Shown: positions 46,558-57,079 of the stretch, one piece after another
Layout: each line of letters starts with the position of its first letter
Numbering within the stretch: the first letter of the stretch is position 1
Source: Bacillus pumilus
Lineage (GTDB): Bacteria > Bacillota > Bacilli > Bacillales > Bacillaceae
DNA length: 64,000 nt
Assembly (NCBI RefSeq): GCF_024498355.1
Contig: NZ_CP101833.1
Coordinates: forward strand, 3,267,001-3,331,000
Reading direction: 5' to 3'
Notes under the pieces: model-generated
What the model saw: the letters and a program-made list of their open reading frames with translations, nothing else
What the model was told of the DNA's origin: nothing
Database searches by the model: none
Made by a program: the position numbers and the translations under genes

Positions 46558-46588
46558 CTAAGGCTTCGGATCTCTCCGAAGCCTTTTG
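46558..46588 (+). terminator. Terminator after hemQ
   Basis: AAGGCTTCGG (46560-46569) pairs with CCGAAGCCTT (46576-46585), followed by TTTG. Confidence 0.88.
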
Positions 46589-46620
46589 ATGAACCATCCA
46601 AGTATACGACAAAATTACAC

Positions 46621-46743
46621 TTAAACCACCAAAGCCACCAAAAAATCCAATAAAGCTGCCCCATCTTGTTCTTCATTTTCAGGATAAGTAAGAAACAAAA
46701 CTAAACTCATGGCCCACAACAATGCAGGTAGGATGAACATCAT
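46621..46743 (-). pseudogene. Small membrane-protein gene, apparently frameshifted
   Basis: Beginning one base after the stop of the hydrolase gene, a frame of 40 codons (MMFILPALLWAMSLVLFLTYPENEEQ) ends at 46621. In the neighbouring frame the sequence continues WGSFIGFFGGFGGLSVILSYTW, a natural second membrane helix, so a one-base shift near 46660 probably truncated a protein of about 60 residues. Translational coupling to the hydrolase is likely. Alternatively the 40-residue form is real. Confidence 0.5.
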
Positions 46744-46744
46744 T

Positions 46745-47764
46745 TTATTTCTTTAGCCTACTTTCAATAAATTGAAGTGTGTCGGCTGCTATTTTATTTC
46801 TAGATAGTACAATTCCAGCATGCCCACAACGGTATACGTGCCTTTTAGGTTGATTCCAACTATTCCACAGCGTATCAGCATCGTTTATGTCGATATACAT
46901 GTCATATTTTCCTGATATTAAGAGTACATTTTCTTTGTCTACGAGAAGTTTTGCTTTACTAGGGTTCATAATATCCCAAGCTTTGTCGAGTTCTTCATAC
47001 TTTGTTCCATGTTCCTCCAGATCTCTTCGTATATACTTCCCAGGAAGAGTGTTCCAGATGGAATGCGCAATATTATTCGCATAAAAAGCTGATACAACAA
47101 TATTCACGTCTTTCTCGACTGTTGCTAATAAGTTTGTTAGCCACCCTCCTAAACTAATACCAACTACGATTATTTCCCCACCTTCATTTTCCTTGATCCA
47201 TTTAATCAGCCCTCTAAGTTCAACAATAGCTTGCTGGGAGGATTGCACTGTTCGACTGATATTGGCGCTAATCATCTGTTCACCAGAATATGTTGAATTT
47301 TGTGGTTCCCTATCGAAATGATAAGGCAGCGTGTAGTAATACATATTCCAATCATCATTTTTAACGATCTTATCGTGATAAATCTTCTTGATTCTGTCGT
47401 ATGAATCCATTCGCCATCCATGTACGAAGATTACATTGGGCTTGTGCTTTGACTCTTTTCGTAAAAACACTTCCCCAGAAACCTTGTCATTCTTATCTTC
47501 ACCAGATTTGATGCTTGAATTAAAAGAAAATATTCCACTTTTTAAGTTTGCTGTATGGTTGTTGATGTGAAATTCTAAATCAATTGGCTGAGCACTAAAA
47601 AAACGATCCCTGTTACCTACGTCAATAGGCAAATGATTATAGTGACTTTCTTTGCTTCTTGTTCTGTGCATATCCATTAATGCTGCGTAATCTATTACTT
47701 TTAAAAGCTTCAAAAGAATTAACTCCTTTAATCTCAAATTATTACTATACGAATATTTCTCCAT
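46745..47764 (-). CDS. Alpha/beta-hydrolase-fold protein
   Basis: This 339-residue protein has an oxyanion HGW (VIFVHGWRMD near 113), the nucleophile elbow GISLGGW near 203, an acid in SGKYDMYID near 284 and the catalytic His in CGHAGI near 318. The N-terminal 100 residues are an unusual extension. There is no signal peptide. It is AT-richer than its neighbours and sits beside a truncated MFS gene, suggesting insertion by transfer. The substrate is unknown; peptidase or esterase are possible. Confidence 0.82.
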   Translation of the reverse strand: MEKYSYSNNLRLKELILLKLLKVIDYAALMDMHRTRSKESHYNHLPIDVGNRDRFFSAQPIDLEFHINNHTANLKSGIFSFNSSIKSGEDKNDKVSGEVFLRKESKHKPNVIFVHGWRMDSYDRIKKIYHDKIVKNDDWNMYYYTLPYHFDREPQNSTYSGEQMISANISRTVQSSQQAIVELRGLIKWIKENEGGEIIVVGISLGGWLTNLLATVEKDVNIVVSAFYANNIAHSIWNTLPGKYIRRDLEEHGTKYEELDKAWDIMNPSKAKLLVDKENVLLISGKYDMYIDINDADTLWNSWNQPKRHVYRCGHAGIVLSRNKIAADTLQFIESRLKK

Positions 47765-47765
47765 T

Positions 47766-47928
47766 CTGCCTTTAATATGGGAATGCCGGCGGTGCAGCGC
47801 TTGGCGGTCTTGCTATCGAAATCACACATTTACAGCTTGTTCCGTTATTTGCTGCAGGCGTGACATTCATTGGTCTCATCATAACGATCATGAGCTATCA
47901 GTCAGATAAACGAGTAAAAAGGACCTGA
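47766..47928 (+). pseudogene. 3' remnant of an AraJ-type MFS transporter
   Basis: The plus strand reads FN, then one base missing, then GNAGGAALGGLAIE, helix LFAAGVTFIGLIITIMSY and a stop at 47926. FNIGNAxGAxxGG is the conserved segment in helix 11 of AraJ/YdhP-like MFS drug exporters. Only the last 55 residues or so remain and there is a frameshift. The left edge coincides with the start of the hydrolase gene, which may have displaced the rest. Confidence 0.8.
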
Positions 47929-47942
47929 GATGGGTCCTTTTT
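47916..47942. terminator. Bidirectional terminator left of the Lrp-type gene
   Basis: AAAGGACC (47918-47925) pairs with GGTCCTTT (47933-47940); A and T runs flank it. It serves the Lrp-type gene on the minus strand and formerly the MFS gene on the plus strand. Confidence 0.85.
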
Positions 47943-48422
47943 TTATTTCATCACTGTCATTTCTGGTCCTTCTATTTGTTTCACACGTTCCTGTACTGGA
48001 TGAGAAAAGGCGTGCTCTGACAAGACAATATGGGATACGGTTTTTGTAAATCCAGACACTTCTTGAATAAAGGCTTCAATCTCTTCAAGGGACGCGACAG
48101 ACAGCTTAATGAAAAAGCAAGACTGTCCTGCCACTCGATAAGCAAAGAACGCACGTGGATGCTGATTCATAAATGTCACAAAACGCTGATATTCCCCGTT
48201 TAATACCGTGACTTCCAGCAGGCAGTCAATCAGAAGCCCTAATTTTTTATAGTTGACCTGCACAGAATACCCCTCGATAATCCCTGCATCTTCTAATTTC
48301 CGCACTCTTTCTGCTACCGCAGGCGCCGATAAATTGACTCGTTTGGACAATTCCCTCATAGATAAGCGGGCATCTTCTCTCAATTCGTTTAAAATATGCA
48401 CATCTACATCGGTGATTTTCAT
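47943..48422 (-). CDS. Lrp/AsnC family transcriptional regulator
   Basis: This 159-residue protein has an N-terminal winged HTH (VDVHILNELREDARLSMRELSKRVNLSAPAVAERVRKLEDAGII, residues 6-50) and a C-terminal RAM ligand-binding domain (75-145). It is transcribed away from the YwfA-type exporter 145 bases apart, so it may control that gene or itself in response to an amino acid. No exact B. subtilis counterpart is assigned. Confidence 0.9.
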   Translation of the reverse strand: MKITDVDVHILNELREDARLSMRELSKRVNLSAPAVAERVRKLEDAGIIEGYSVQVNYKKLGLLIDCLLEVTVLNGEYQRFVTFMNQHPRAFFAYRVAGQSCFFIKLSVASLEEIEAFIQEVSGFTKTVSHIVLSEHAFSHPVQERVKQIEGPEMTVMK

Positions 48423-48567
48423 TCGTACCTCTCCTATCCCAAAATCGTTCCATTTGAAAAGTATTTTATGATGATACTTATGATATGAAATGTAAAATAA
48501 AACTAAATAATGGTAGAATTTATTTTAACGGAATTGAATGAAAAAGCAAGTATGGAGGGATCACCTG

Positions 48568-49800
48568 ATGAAAGAATCTTTAGACAGCCGGGCTTCTAAA
48601 ACGTTTCCCATCACACTTGCCATTGCGCTGACACTTGGCGTCTTTGCGGCGGGATCGGAAGAACTGGTGATTTCACCACTGCTGCCTGATTTATCTAACT
48701 CCTTTCAGCACTCTCTTGATATTCTCGCCCTTTCCATCAGTATTTATGGGTTAGCTGTGCTGGTTGGAGCCCCGCTGCTCGTTCCTTTAGGGGACCGGTA
48801 TTCAAGAGAACTCTGTTTGATCATCGGGCTTTCTTTCTTCCTGATCGGAACAGTGATGTGTGCTGCTGCACCGAATCTGGCGGTGTTTTTTGCTGGCCGT
48901 GCCATTTCTGGGCTGGCCACTGGTGTATTTGTGCCAACGGCCTATGCTCTTGTGGGCGACCGGGTTCCTTACGAATATCGAGGCAAAGTGATGGGACTCA
49001 TTGTGTCAAGCTGGTCTCTTTCTCTTGTCCTTGGTGTACCGATCGGAGCCTTTATCGGTCAAAGTTTGAACTGGCGCTGGACATTTTGGATCTTCGCTAT
49101 GCTGAGTCTCATTGTATTGCTGCTCGTCATCCTTGAATCTCGAAAACAAGTCGCAACAGCTGACACGAAGGCACCTCAAGCTAGTGAGAAAGCCGGCTCT
49201 TTATGGGGGGCTTTGAAAATCGATCGTGTCCCTGCCTATTTGACCGTGACATTTTGTAATATGCTTGGATTTTATGGCATGTACTCTTTTTTAGGAGCTT
49301 ATCTGCAAAGTCTATTCGCTGGAGGACAATCCACGGCTGGACTTTTGATCATGGCTTATGGAGTTGGCTTTTCCATGAGTGTATTTACCGGGAAATTAGC
49401 AGACTGGTTCGGTAAAACGCGTTCTCTCTTCTTTGTGCTAGGTGGAATTACGCTCGTTCTAGCCTTACTTCCTTATGCGCCGTTCTCATGGACATTGCTG
49501 ATTTTTGCACTATTTATTTGGGGTGCGATGCAAAGTTTATCCGTCACGCTTCTCAGCACCGTTCTGAGCGACTGCTCCCAAACCCATCGAGGGAAAGTGA
49601 TGGCTTTTTACAGTCTTGCTTCCAATCTTGCCGTTATGCTCGGTTCCGCTCTTATGGGACCCGTGTATGTCCATCTCGGCTATCATACAGTAGGGCTTGT
49701 ATGTGCATTGATTACTCTTGTTGGTTGTATCATCAGCTTCGTCAGCTATAAACGTGAACGTGCCTTACAGCAGGAACATAAAAATACTTTTGAAACGTAA
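48568..49800 (+). CDS. ywfA: MFS exporter YwfA-like
   Basis: This DHA1-type major facilitator has 12 predicted helices in 410 residues, with DRYSRE after helix 2 and an RAISGLATGVFVPTAYALVGD stretch in helices 4-5. The ATG at 48568 follows GGAGGG. It lies just upstream of bacA on the same strand, as ywfA does in B. subtilis, but has its own terminator. It may export bacilysin or an intermediate, or an unrelated drug. In the absence of a bacE gene it is the only exporter near the cluster, an inference. Confidence 0.87.
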   Translation: MKESLDSRASKTFPITLAIALTLGVFAAGSEELVISPLLPDLSNSFQHSLDILALSISIYGLAVLVGAPLLVPLGDRYSRELCLIIGLSFFLIGTVMCAAAPNLAVFFAGRAISGLATGVFVPTAYALVGDRVPYEYRGKVMGLIVSSWSLSLVLGVPIGAFIGQSLNWRWTFWIFAMLSLIVLLLVILESRKQVATADTKAPQASEKAGSLWGALKIDRVPAYLTVTFCNMLGFYGMYSFLGAYLQSLFAGGQSTAGLLIMAYGVGFSMSVFTGKLADWFGKTRSLFFVLGGITLVLALLPYAPFSWTLLIFALFIWGAMQSLSVTLLSTVLSDCSQTHRGKVMAFYSLASNLAVMLGSALMGPVYVHLGYHTVGLVCALITLVGCIISFVSYKRERALQQEHKNTFET

Positions 49801-49808
49801 GCTCATTT

Positions 49809-49838
49809 CACTGCACATCTTGATATGTGCAGTTTTTT
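49809..49838 (+). terminator. Terminator after ywfA
   Basis: CTGCACAT (49811-49818) pairs with ATGTGCAG (49825-49832), followed by six T. Confidence 0.92.
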
Positions 49839-49885
49839 AGATCAATTTTTAATATCATTATAAAATACATTTTTTATAAATTTTG

Positions 49886-49915
49886 TTGACAATTGCCAAT
49901 ACTATTTTTTATAAT
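49886..49915 (+). promoter_or_regulatory. Promoter of the bacABCDF operon
   Basis: TTGACA (49886-49891) and TATAAT (49910-49915) are both perfect, 18 bases apart, in a very AT-rich stretch suited to AbrB binding. Start would be near 49922, which rules out the TTG at 49926 as the bacA start. Confidence 0.88.
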
Positions 49916-49949
49916 CTAGTAAAATTTGAATAAAGATTGGATGGTAAAC

Positions 49950-52019
<2,070 letters not shown>

Positions 52020-52034
52020 AAAGGAGTGCTTTCA

Positions 52035-53456
52035 TTGAGTAAAAAAACCGTACTTGTCATCGCTGACCTAGGAGGATGCCCGCCCCATATGTTTTATGAA
52101 AGCGTGGCTGCATCGTACCATATCGTTTCGTATATCCCAAGACCCTTTGCCATTACAAAAGGACACGCTGAGCTAATAGAAAAGTACTCCATTGCGGTCA
52201 TAAAAGATCGTGATTATTTTGAAACACATCCCTCTTTTGAACATCCTGATTCTATTTACTGGGCACAGGATGATTATCCGAAATCAGAAGAAGAGGTTGT
52301 GGGAGACCTGGTCCGAGTGGCTTCCTTTTTCAAAGCAGATGCGATGACCACCAATAATGAATTATTCATTGCACCAATGGCGAAAGCCGCTGAACGTCTT
52401 GGACTGCGCGGTGCCGGGGTAAAGGCCGCTGAAATGGCGCGTGATAAAAGTCAAATGAGGGCTGCATTCAACGCCGCTGAGGTCAAAGCGGTGAAAACTC
52501 AGCCTGTCACCACTTTATCTGATTTCCAAAAAGCCATTGAGCATATCGGTACACCGCTTATTTTAAAGCCTACATATTTAGCAAGCTCGATTGGCGTTAC
52601 CCTTTTTCATGACCGAGCCGGCAGTGATGATCTGTTTTTAAACGTACAATCCTATTTGCAAACCATTCCAGTCCCAAACGCTGTGACATATGAAGCACCA
52701 TTTGTCGCTGAAACGTATTTAGAGGGTGCTTACGAGGATTGGTATCAAGAAGAAGGATATGCTGATTATGTCAGTGTTGAAGGGCTAGTTGTCGAGGGTG
52801 AATATATCCCTTTTGTCATTCATGATAAGACCCCTCAAATCGGTTTTACAGAAACGGCTCATATCACTCCGTCGATCCTAGACAATAAAGCCCAGCAAAT
52901 CATCATTGAGGCAGCAAGGAAGGCAAATGAAGGGTTAGGTCTTGAAAACTGTGCAACCCATACAGAGATTAAGCTCATGAAAAATCGAGAAACCGGACTC
53001 ATTGAATCAGCGGCTAGATTTGCCGGCTGGAATATGATTCCGAATATCAAAAAGGTCTTTGGGGTGGATATGGCCAAGCTGCTGATCGATGTATTAGTCG
53101 ATGGAAAAAAGGCTGAGCTGCCAAAACAGCTGCTTTCTGGACACACGTATTATATGGCAGACTGCCATTTATACCCTCAGCATTTCAAAGAGAGCGGACA
53201 CATACCGCCAGAGGTCACGCATATCACCATTGATCATGTTCATATTCCGCAGGACGCTCTAGTTGGTGATACAGTGATCGTCAGTAAATCAGTCCCATCC
53301 AAAGGCACCTTTGTGGATCTTTCTTTATTTGAAGCCTTTAATGGGATCGTGTCTCTTGAATTAAAAGGATCATCCTCACAAGATGTTGCCTCGTCCATCC
53401 GCAACATTCAGAAGCAGGCAACCATTCAGTTGATGGATGAATTAGTGAAGGGATAG
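52035..53456 (+). CDS. bacD: L-alanine:L-anticapsin ligase BacD
   Basis: This ATP-grasp dipeptide ligase joins L-Ala to L-anticapsin to complete bacilysin. The 473-residue protein has the N-terminal Rossmann-like part (VLVIADLGGCPPH), ATP-grasp core with LILKPTYLASSIGVTL and the metal-site segment CATHTEIKLMK to IESAARFAGWNM. The start is TTG 52035, eight bases after AAGGAG. In B. subtilis bacE follows; here bacF follows after 14 bases. Confidence 0.96.
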   Translation: MSKKTVLVIADLGGCPPHMFYESVAASYHIVSYIPRPFAITKGHAELIEKYSIAVIKDRDYFETHPSFEHPDSIYWAQDDYPKSEEEVVGDLVRVASFFKADAMTTNNELFIAPMAKAAERLGLRGAGVKAAEMARDKSQMRAAFNAAEVKAVKTQPVTTLSDFQKAIEHIGTPLILKPTYLASSIGVTLFHDRAGSDDLFLNVQSYLQTIPVPNAVTYEAPFVAETYLEGAYEDWYQEEGYADYVSVEGLVVEGEYIPFVIHDKTPQIGFTETAHITPSILDNKAQQIIIEAARKANEGLGLENCATHTEIKLMKNRETGLIESAARFAGWNMIPNIKKVFGVDMAKLLIDVLVDGKKAELPKQLLSGHTYYMADCHLYPQHFKESGHIPPEVTHITIDHVHIPQDALVGDTVIVSKSVPSKGTFVDLSLFEAFNGIVSLELKGSSSQDVASSIRNIQKQATIQLMDELVKG

Positions 53457-53470
53457 AAAGAGAGGCTGAT

Positions 53471-54667
53471 GTGGTGAAGATGTTACCATCTAACATGATT
53501 GAACGGCTGCCTGAACAGAAATTTGGAACCGTATTTGAGAAAATTGCGCATAAAACACAAAACGGAGCGAACATCATAAACCTTGGTCAAGGAAATCCCG
53601 ATCTTCCTACTCCTGCACATATCGTGAGCGCCCTTCAAGAAGCAGCGGGCACTTTGCAATTCCAGCAATATGCGCCCTTTAGAGGCTTTGACTTTTTCAA
53701 GCAAGCCATTGCAGATTTTTATAAAAAGGAATTCGATGCTGAGATTGACCCCCAGAAGGAAATCGCCCTTTTCAATGGTGGGAAAACAGGTCTTTATGTC
53801 ATGAGTCAATGTCTGCTTGATCCAGGGGATATCGCACTCGTCCCCGATCCAGGTTATCCAGAATATCATTCAGGGATTTTGATGGCTGATGCAAAGCCAT
53901 ACTGTATCAAACTCGATGAGAAAAATGGCTATTTACCGAACCTTTCCTCAATTGATCCGGACGTGTTAAAAAAGGCAAAGGTCCTTTTCTTGAATTATCC
54001 GAATAACCCAACTGGTGCTGTCGCAAATGATGCATTTTTTAAAGAAGCTGCTGCCTTTGCGGCCGCTCACGGACTGCATGTGATTCATGATTTTGCCTAT
54101 GGTTCATTTCATTATGAACAAACACCGGTAAGCTTCATGAATGCTCCTCTTGGAAAAAGCGTAGGAGTGGAATTATATTCTCTATCAAAGACATTTAATA
54201 TGGCGGGATGGAGAGTCGCTTTTGCTGTCGGGAATGAGGAAATCATTAATGCCATCAACGCCTTCCAAGACCATGTGTTTGTCAGTATGTATGGCGGGTT
54301 TCAACAGGCTGCCACCATTGCTTTGCAAAGTGATGATGGTCATCTTCAATCATTGAAAGAGGTATACCTTGAACGAATGAATTTCTTCATCCGTCAAGCA
54401 GCGAAACAGCTTGGCTGGACCATTGAACGCCCCGCCGGCGCCTTTTATTTGTGGGCTCCTATCCCTGATGATTTCGAGGATTCTCATGCATTTGCTGACT
54501 ATTTACTCGAACATGCAGATGTCGTTGTAACGCCTGGGGGTGTGTTTGGCGGGCACGGAAGCCGTCATGTAAGGATTTCAATGGTTGCCCCAATTGACCA
54601 GCTTGCACTGTTTATCGACCGGCTTCACATACTCCCGATTCGCTTTCATCAAAAAACCCGCATGTAG
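53471..54667 (+). CDS. bacF: Aminotransferase BacF
   Basis: BacF (YwfG) is a PLP-dependent class I aminotransferase that aminates the tetrahydro-hydroxyphenylpyruvate intermediate to tetrahydrotyrosine. The 398-residue protein shows the PLP Asp in LNYPNNPTGAV and HDFAYG, the Schiff-base Lys in SLSKTFNMAGWR and the substrate Arg in RHVRISM. The start is GTG 53471 (or GTG 53474/ATG 53480) after AGAGG. The stop codon lies within the stem of a terminator hairpin that is duplicated 200 bases on. Confidence 0.95.
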   Translation: MVKMLPSNMIERLPEQKFGTVFEKIAHKTQNGANIINLGQGNPDLPTPAHIVSALQEAAGTLQFQQYAPFRGFDFFKQAIADFYKKEFDAEIDPQKEIALFNGGKTGLYVMSQCLLDPGDIALVPDPGYPEYHSGILMADAKPYCIKLDEKNGYLPNLSSIDPDVLKKAKVLFLNYPNNPTGAVANDAFFKEAAAFAAAHGLHVIHDFAYGSFHYEQTPVSFMNAPLGKSVGVELYSLSKTFNMAGWRVAFAVGNEEIINAINAFQDHVFVSMYGGFQQAATIALQSDDGHLQSLKEVYLERMNFFIRQAAKQLGWTIERPAGAFYLWAPIPDDFEDSHAFADYLLEHADVVVTPGGVFGGHGSRHVRISMVAPIDQLALFIDRLHILPIRFHQKTRM

Positions 54668-54675
54668 CGGGTTTT
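54653..54675 (+). terminator. bacF terminator, first copy (overlaps stop codon)
   Basis: A 23-base palindromic unit (AAAACCCGC ... GCGGGTTTT) whose left half encodes the end of BacF. The same 23 bases recur at 54851-54873 on the other side of the repeat element. Only four T follow here. Confidence 0.8.
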
Positions 54676-54851
54676 CAGATTGTTGACAAAGGGCTAAAAT
54701 GACCTTTATTTTAGCCCTTTGTCTTCTTTTCAGCGTGATAGAAAACCTTTGCAGTCTAGGAAGGACGAGTACAGGAGCAGAGCGAATTTGACATTCGTGA
54801 GCACCGGCACGCAGGACTGACACCGAATGCGAGGGTTTGTCTACACGCTGA
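54675..54851. repeat. Dispersed structured repeat, copy 2 (177 bp)
   Basis: This is the same element as 19749-19893, with a 16-bp hairpin (54685-54700 with 54708-54723) and an outer stem TCAGCGTG/CACGCTGA. One base pair of the hairpin differs in both strands (T-A in copy 1, G-C here), keeping pairing. It has about 34 extra bases in the middle forming a small CGAAT/ATTCG hairpin. It lies exactly between two direct copies of the bacF terminator. Confidence 0.85.
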
Positions 54852-54873
54852 AAACCCGCATGTAGCGGGTTTT
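54851..54873. terminator. Duplicate of the bacF terminator
   Basis: Identical 23-base palindromic unit to 54653-54675, here followed by a longer T run (TTTTTT), so it can act as the working terminator for bacF and, with its A run on the left, for bacG. Confidence 0.85.
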
Positions 54874-54878
54874 TTATG

Positions 54879-55670
54879 TTATATACTCTTCATCGAACCA
54901 CCGTCGACAGATATTTGTTGTCCTGTGAGATAGGAGGCTTCCTCTGATGCGATAAAAGCTGCCAGCGAAGCCATTTCACTCGCTGCGCCCACTCTTTGCA
55001 TCGGGATACCTGAAGCGACAGCCTGTACAGCTTCTTCCCGCGATAATGCCTGTTTACGCATCATGTTCCCGATAAATTGTTCATACCGATCTGTAGCAAT
55101 AAACCCTGGGTTTAAACAGTTCACCGTAATCCCAGAAGGTGCTAGCTGTGTGGCTGCATTTTTACTTGCATTGATAATCGCTGCATTCATCATACTGTTC
55201 GTAAACATTTGGTCACCAGGTTCCTTCCAAAGGTTCCCGACAATTTGAATGATACGTCCATATTCATGTCTTTTCATCATGGCTGCCGCACGCTTCATCG
55301 TATCAACGTACGCAATGGCTTTTTGTGAAAAAGCTGCCAGCATCTGCCCACTTTCACATGAATCAAATGTATCTGGCTTCCCTCCTGGAATGTTATTGAT
55401 TAACACATCCAGTCTGCCAAACTCTTTTTCTATTGCCGCAAAGGCCTCCGCCCTCACTGCTTCATGCGACATGTCACCACAGAAAAGAGCCACCGGCTCC
55501 TTTGTTTCGGTCATGTCTTGAATATGCTGCTGCGTTTGTTCTAGTGAGGATATATTTCTCGAATTGATAATCACCTTTACATCGTCTTGAGCGGCAAGCT
55601 TTATGGCAATTGCCTTTCCAATCCCTGTACTTGCCCCTGTTACAAATGCAATTCTTTTAGACAAACTCAT
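54879..55670 (-). CDS. bacG: Short-chain reductase BacG
   Basis: BacG (YwfH) reduces the conjugated dihydro-hydroxyphenylpyruvate with NADPH in the bacilysin pathway. The 263-residue protein has the cofactor motif TGASTGIG and NNIPGG, but the usual YxxxK is not seen (the region reads FTNSMMNAAI), in line with the atypical active site noted for this enzyme. The ATG at 55670 follows AAAGGGATG; a 76-codon upstream frame has no support. It converges with bacF rather than following it. Confidence 0.92.
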   Translation of the reverse strand: MSLSKRIAFVTGASTGIGKAIAIKLAAQDDVKVIINSRNISSLEQTQQHIQDMTETKEPVALFCGDMSHEAVRAEAFAAIEKEFGRLDVLINNIPGGKPDTFDSCESGQMLAAFSQKAIAYVDTMKRAAAMMKRHEYGRIIQIVGNLWKEPGDQMFTNSMMNAAIINASKNAATQLAPSGITVNCLNPGFIATDRYEQFIGNMMRKQALSREEAVQAVASGIPMQRVGAASEMASLAAFIASEEASYLTGQQISVDGGSMKSI

Positions 55671-55732
55671 CCACATCCCTTTTCTGTTTAACTTCATAAT
55701 TATACATAAAATGACACATACAGAATGTATTT

Positions 55733-55765
55733 CAACAAAAAAAGACCTTTCTCCTGCGAAAGGCC
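55733..55765 (-). terminator. Terminator of the sps operon
   Basis: CCTTTC (55746-55751) pairs with GAAAGG (55758-55763), extended outward, and seven T follow on the minus strand, 10 bases after spsL. Confidence 0.85.
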
Positions 55766-55773
55766 TCTGTTCT

Positions 55774-56229
55774 CTATTTAAACGTTGTTTTCCAATCAAA
55801 TCCGATCGCCTCATCATTCCAAGCGATTCTCTTTTCATCTGGGTTTTTCGGGTCGTAGGATTCTGTTGTAAAATAAACAATTTGCAGCGGCTTCTCACCT
55901 AGTACACGGTAGCCATGCGCGACACCTTTCGGAATAAGAAGCAGCATCGGATTATCTTCTCCCATATAATACACATCGGTTTGGCCGTTTGTCGGAGAAT
56001 CCTCTCTCAAATCGTATAAAACGACCTGTGCATGACCTGCTGGAAAAAACCAAACGTCATCTTGTTTTTCATGGTAATGAAAGGCTTTGATCACTCCAGG
56101 AAAGCTTTTCGACCACGACGCCTGCCCAAAGCGCTTTAGCATCGGTTCATCATCTCGAATGAGCTCTGCAAAAAAACCACGATCATCACAATGTTTCATG
56201 AGTTTTTTCGTTTGTACACCATCAATCAT
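55774..56229 (-). CDS. spsL: dTDP-4-dehydrorhamnose 3,5-epimerase SpsL
   Basis: This RmlC-type cupin of 151 residues makes the third step to dTDP-L-rhamnose. It shows CDDRGFFAEL near 14, AFHYHEKQDDVWFF near 50 and PKGVAHGYRVL near 105. Start ATG 56229 follows GGGAG and overlaps the end of spsK by eight bases. It is the last gene of the sps operon. Confidence 0.94.
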   Translation of the reverse strand: MIDGVQTKKLMKHCDDRGFFAELIRDDEPMLKRFGQASWSKSFPGVIKAFHYHEKQDDVWFFPAGHAQVVLYDLREDSPTNGQTDVYYMGEDNPMLLLIPKGVAHGYRVLGEKPLQIVYFTTESYDPKNPDEKRIAWNDEAIGFDWKTTFK

Positions 56230-57076
56230 GCTGATGCCATCTCCCTTCTTTCTGCAAATATTCGTGAAGTGCATCCTTCCAATGTCTTGGCTGCCAGCCT
56301 GTGGCTTCAATCGCTTGAAGGTCTAAAACAGAATAGGCTGGACGAGGTGTTTGGAAGCCGTACTCTTCCGTAGAAATCGGCTCAATGGTGGTAGACAGGC
56401 CGCTTTTTGCCACAATTTCTGACGCAAAATCAAACCAGGAACAACTCTCTCGGTTACTGACATGATAAACGCCTGCCTTCTGATCAAATAAATGAATCAA
56501 GGCCTCTGCTACATCCTTTGTATAAGTAGGAGAGCCTATTTGATCATTCACAATGCGCAAATGATCCTTCGTTTCAGCGAGCCGAAGAATGGTATTCACA
56601 AAATTATGTCCCTCATGTCCATAGAGCCACGATGTACGGATGATTTTCACTTCATCTGACACAAGGTGAATCAATTCCTCGCCAAGCTTTTTACTCTTTC
56701 CATAAATGGTTTGAGGATCCGCTTGGGCATCGACCTGATAAGGGGTCTCCGCTTGCCCGTCAAACACATAATCTGTACTGACATGTAACACATCTGCCCC
56801 TACGTTCTTTGCTTCCAGCGCTGTATAATAGGCGCCAATGCCATTCACAAGATAGGCCTTTTCCGTTTCTATTTCACATTGATCAACAGATGTATATGCG
56901 GCCGCACTGACAACAATATCAGGCCGGAAGTGTCTCATCGCGTGTCTGACTGCCTGTTGATCTGCGATATTGAGCATGCTCCTTGTTAAGGCAATGACGC
57001 TGATGTTTTTTTCCTTGAGCTGTTTGCTCAATTCTTTCCCTAATTGACCGCCTGCACCGGTGATTAAAACTTTCAT
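56222..57076 (-). CDS. spsK: dTDP-4-dehydrorhamnose reductase SpsK
   Basis: This RmlD-type SDR enzyme of 284 residues makes dTDP-L-rhamnose with NADPH. It has the cofactor motif ITGAGGQLGKEL at the start, the STDYVFDG segment and the catalytic YGKSK. It starts three bases after spsJ on the same strand and overlaps spsL. Confidence 0.95.
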   Translation of the reverse strand: MKVLITGAGGQLGKELSKQLKEKNISVIALTRSMLNIADQQAVRHAMRHFRPDIVVSAAAYTSVDQCEIETEKAYLVNGIGAYYTALEAKNVGADVLHVSTDYVFDGQAETPYQVDAQADPQTIYGKSKKLGEELIHLVSDEVKIIRTSWLYGHEGHNFVNTILRLAETKDHLRIVNDQIGSPTYTKDVAEALIHLFDQKAGVYHVSNRESCSWFDFASEIVAKSGLSTTIEPISTEEYGFQTPRPAYSVLDLQAIEATGWQPRHWKDALHEYLQKEGRWHQHD

Positions 57077-57079
57077 CCG

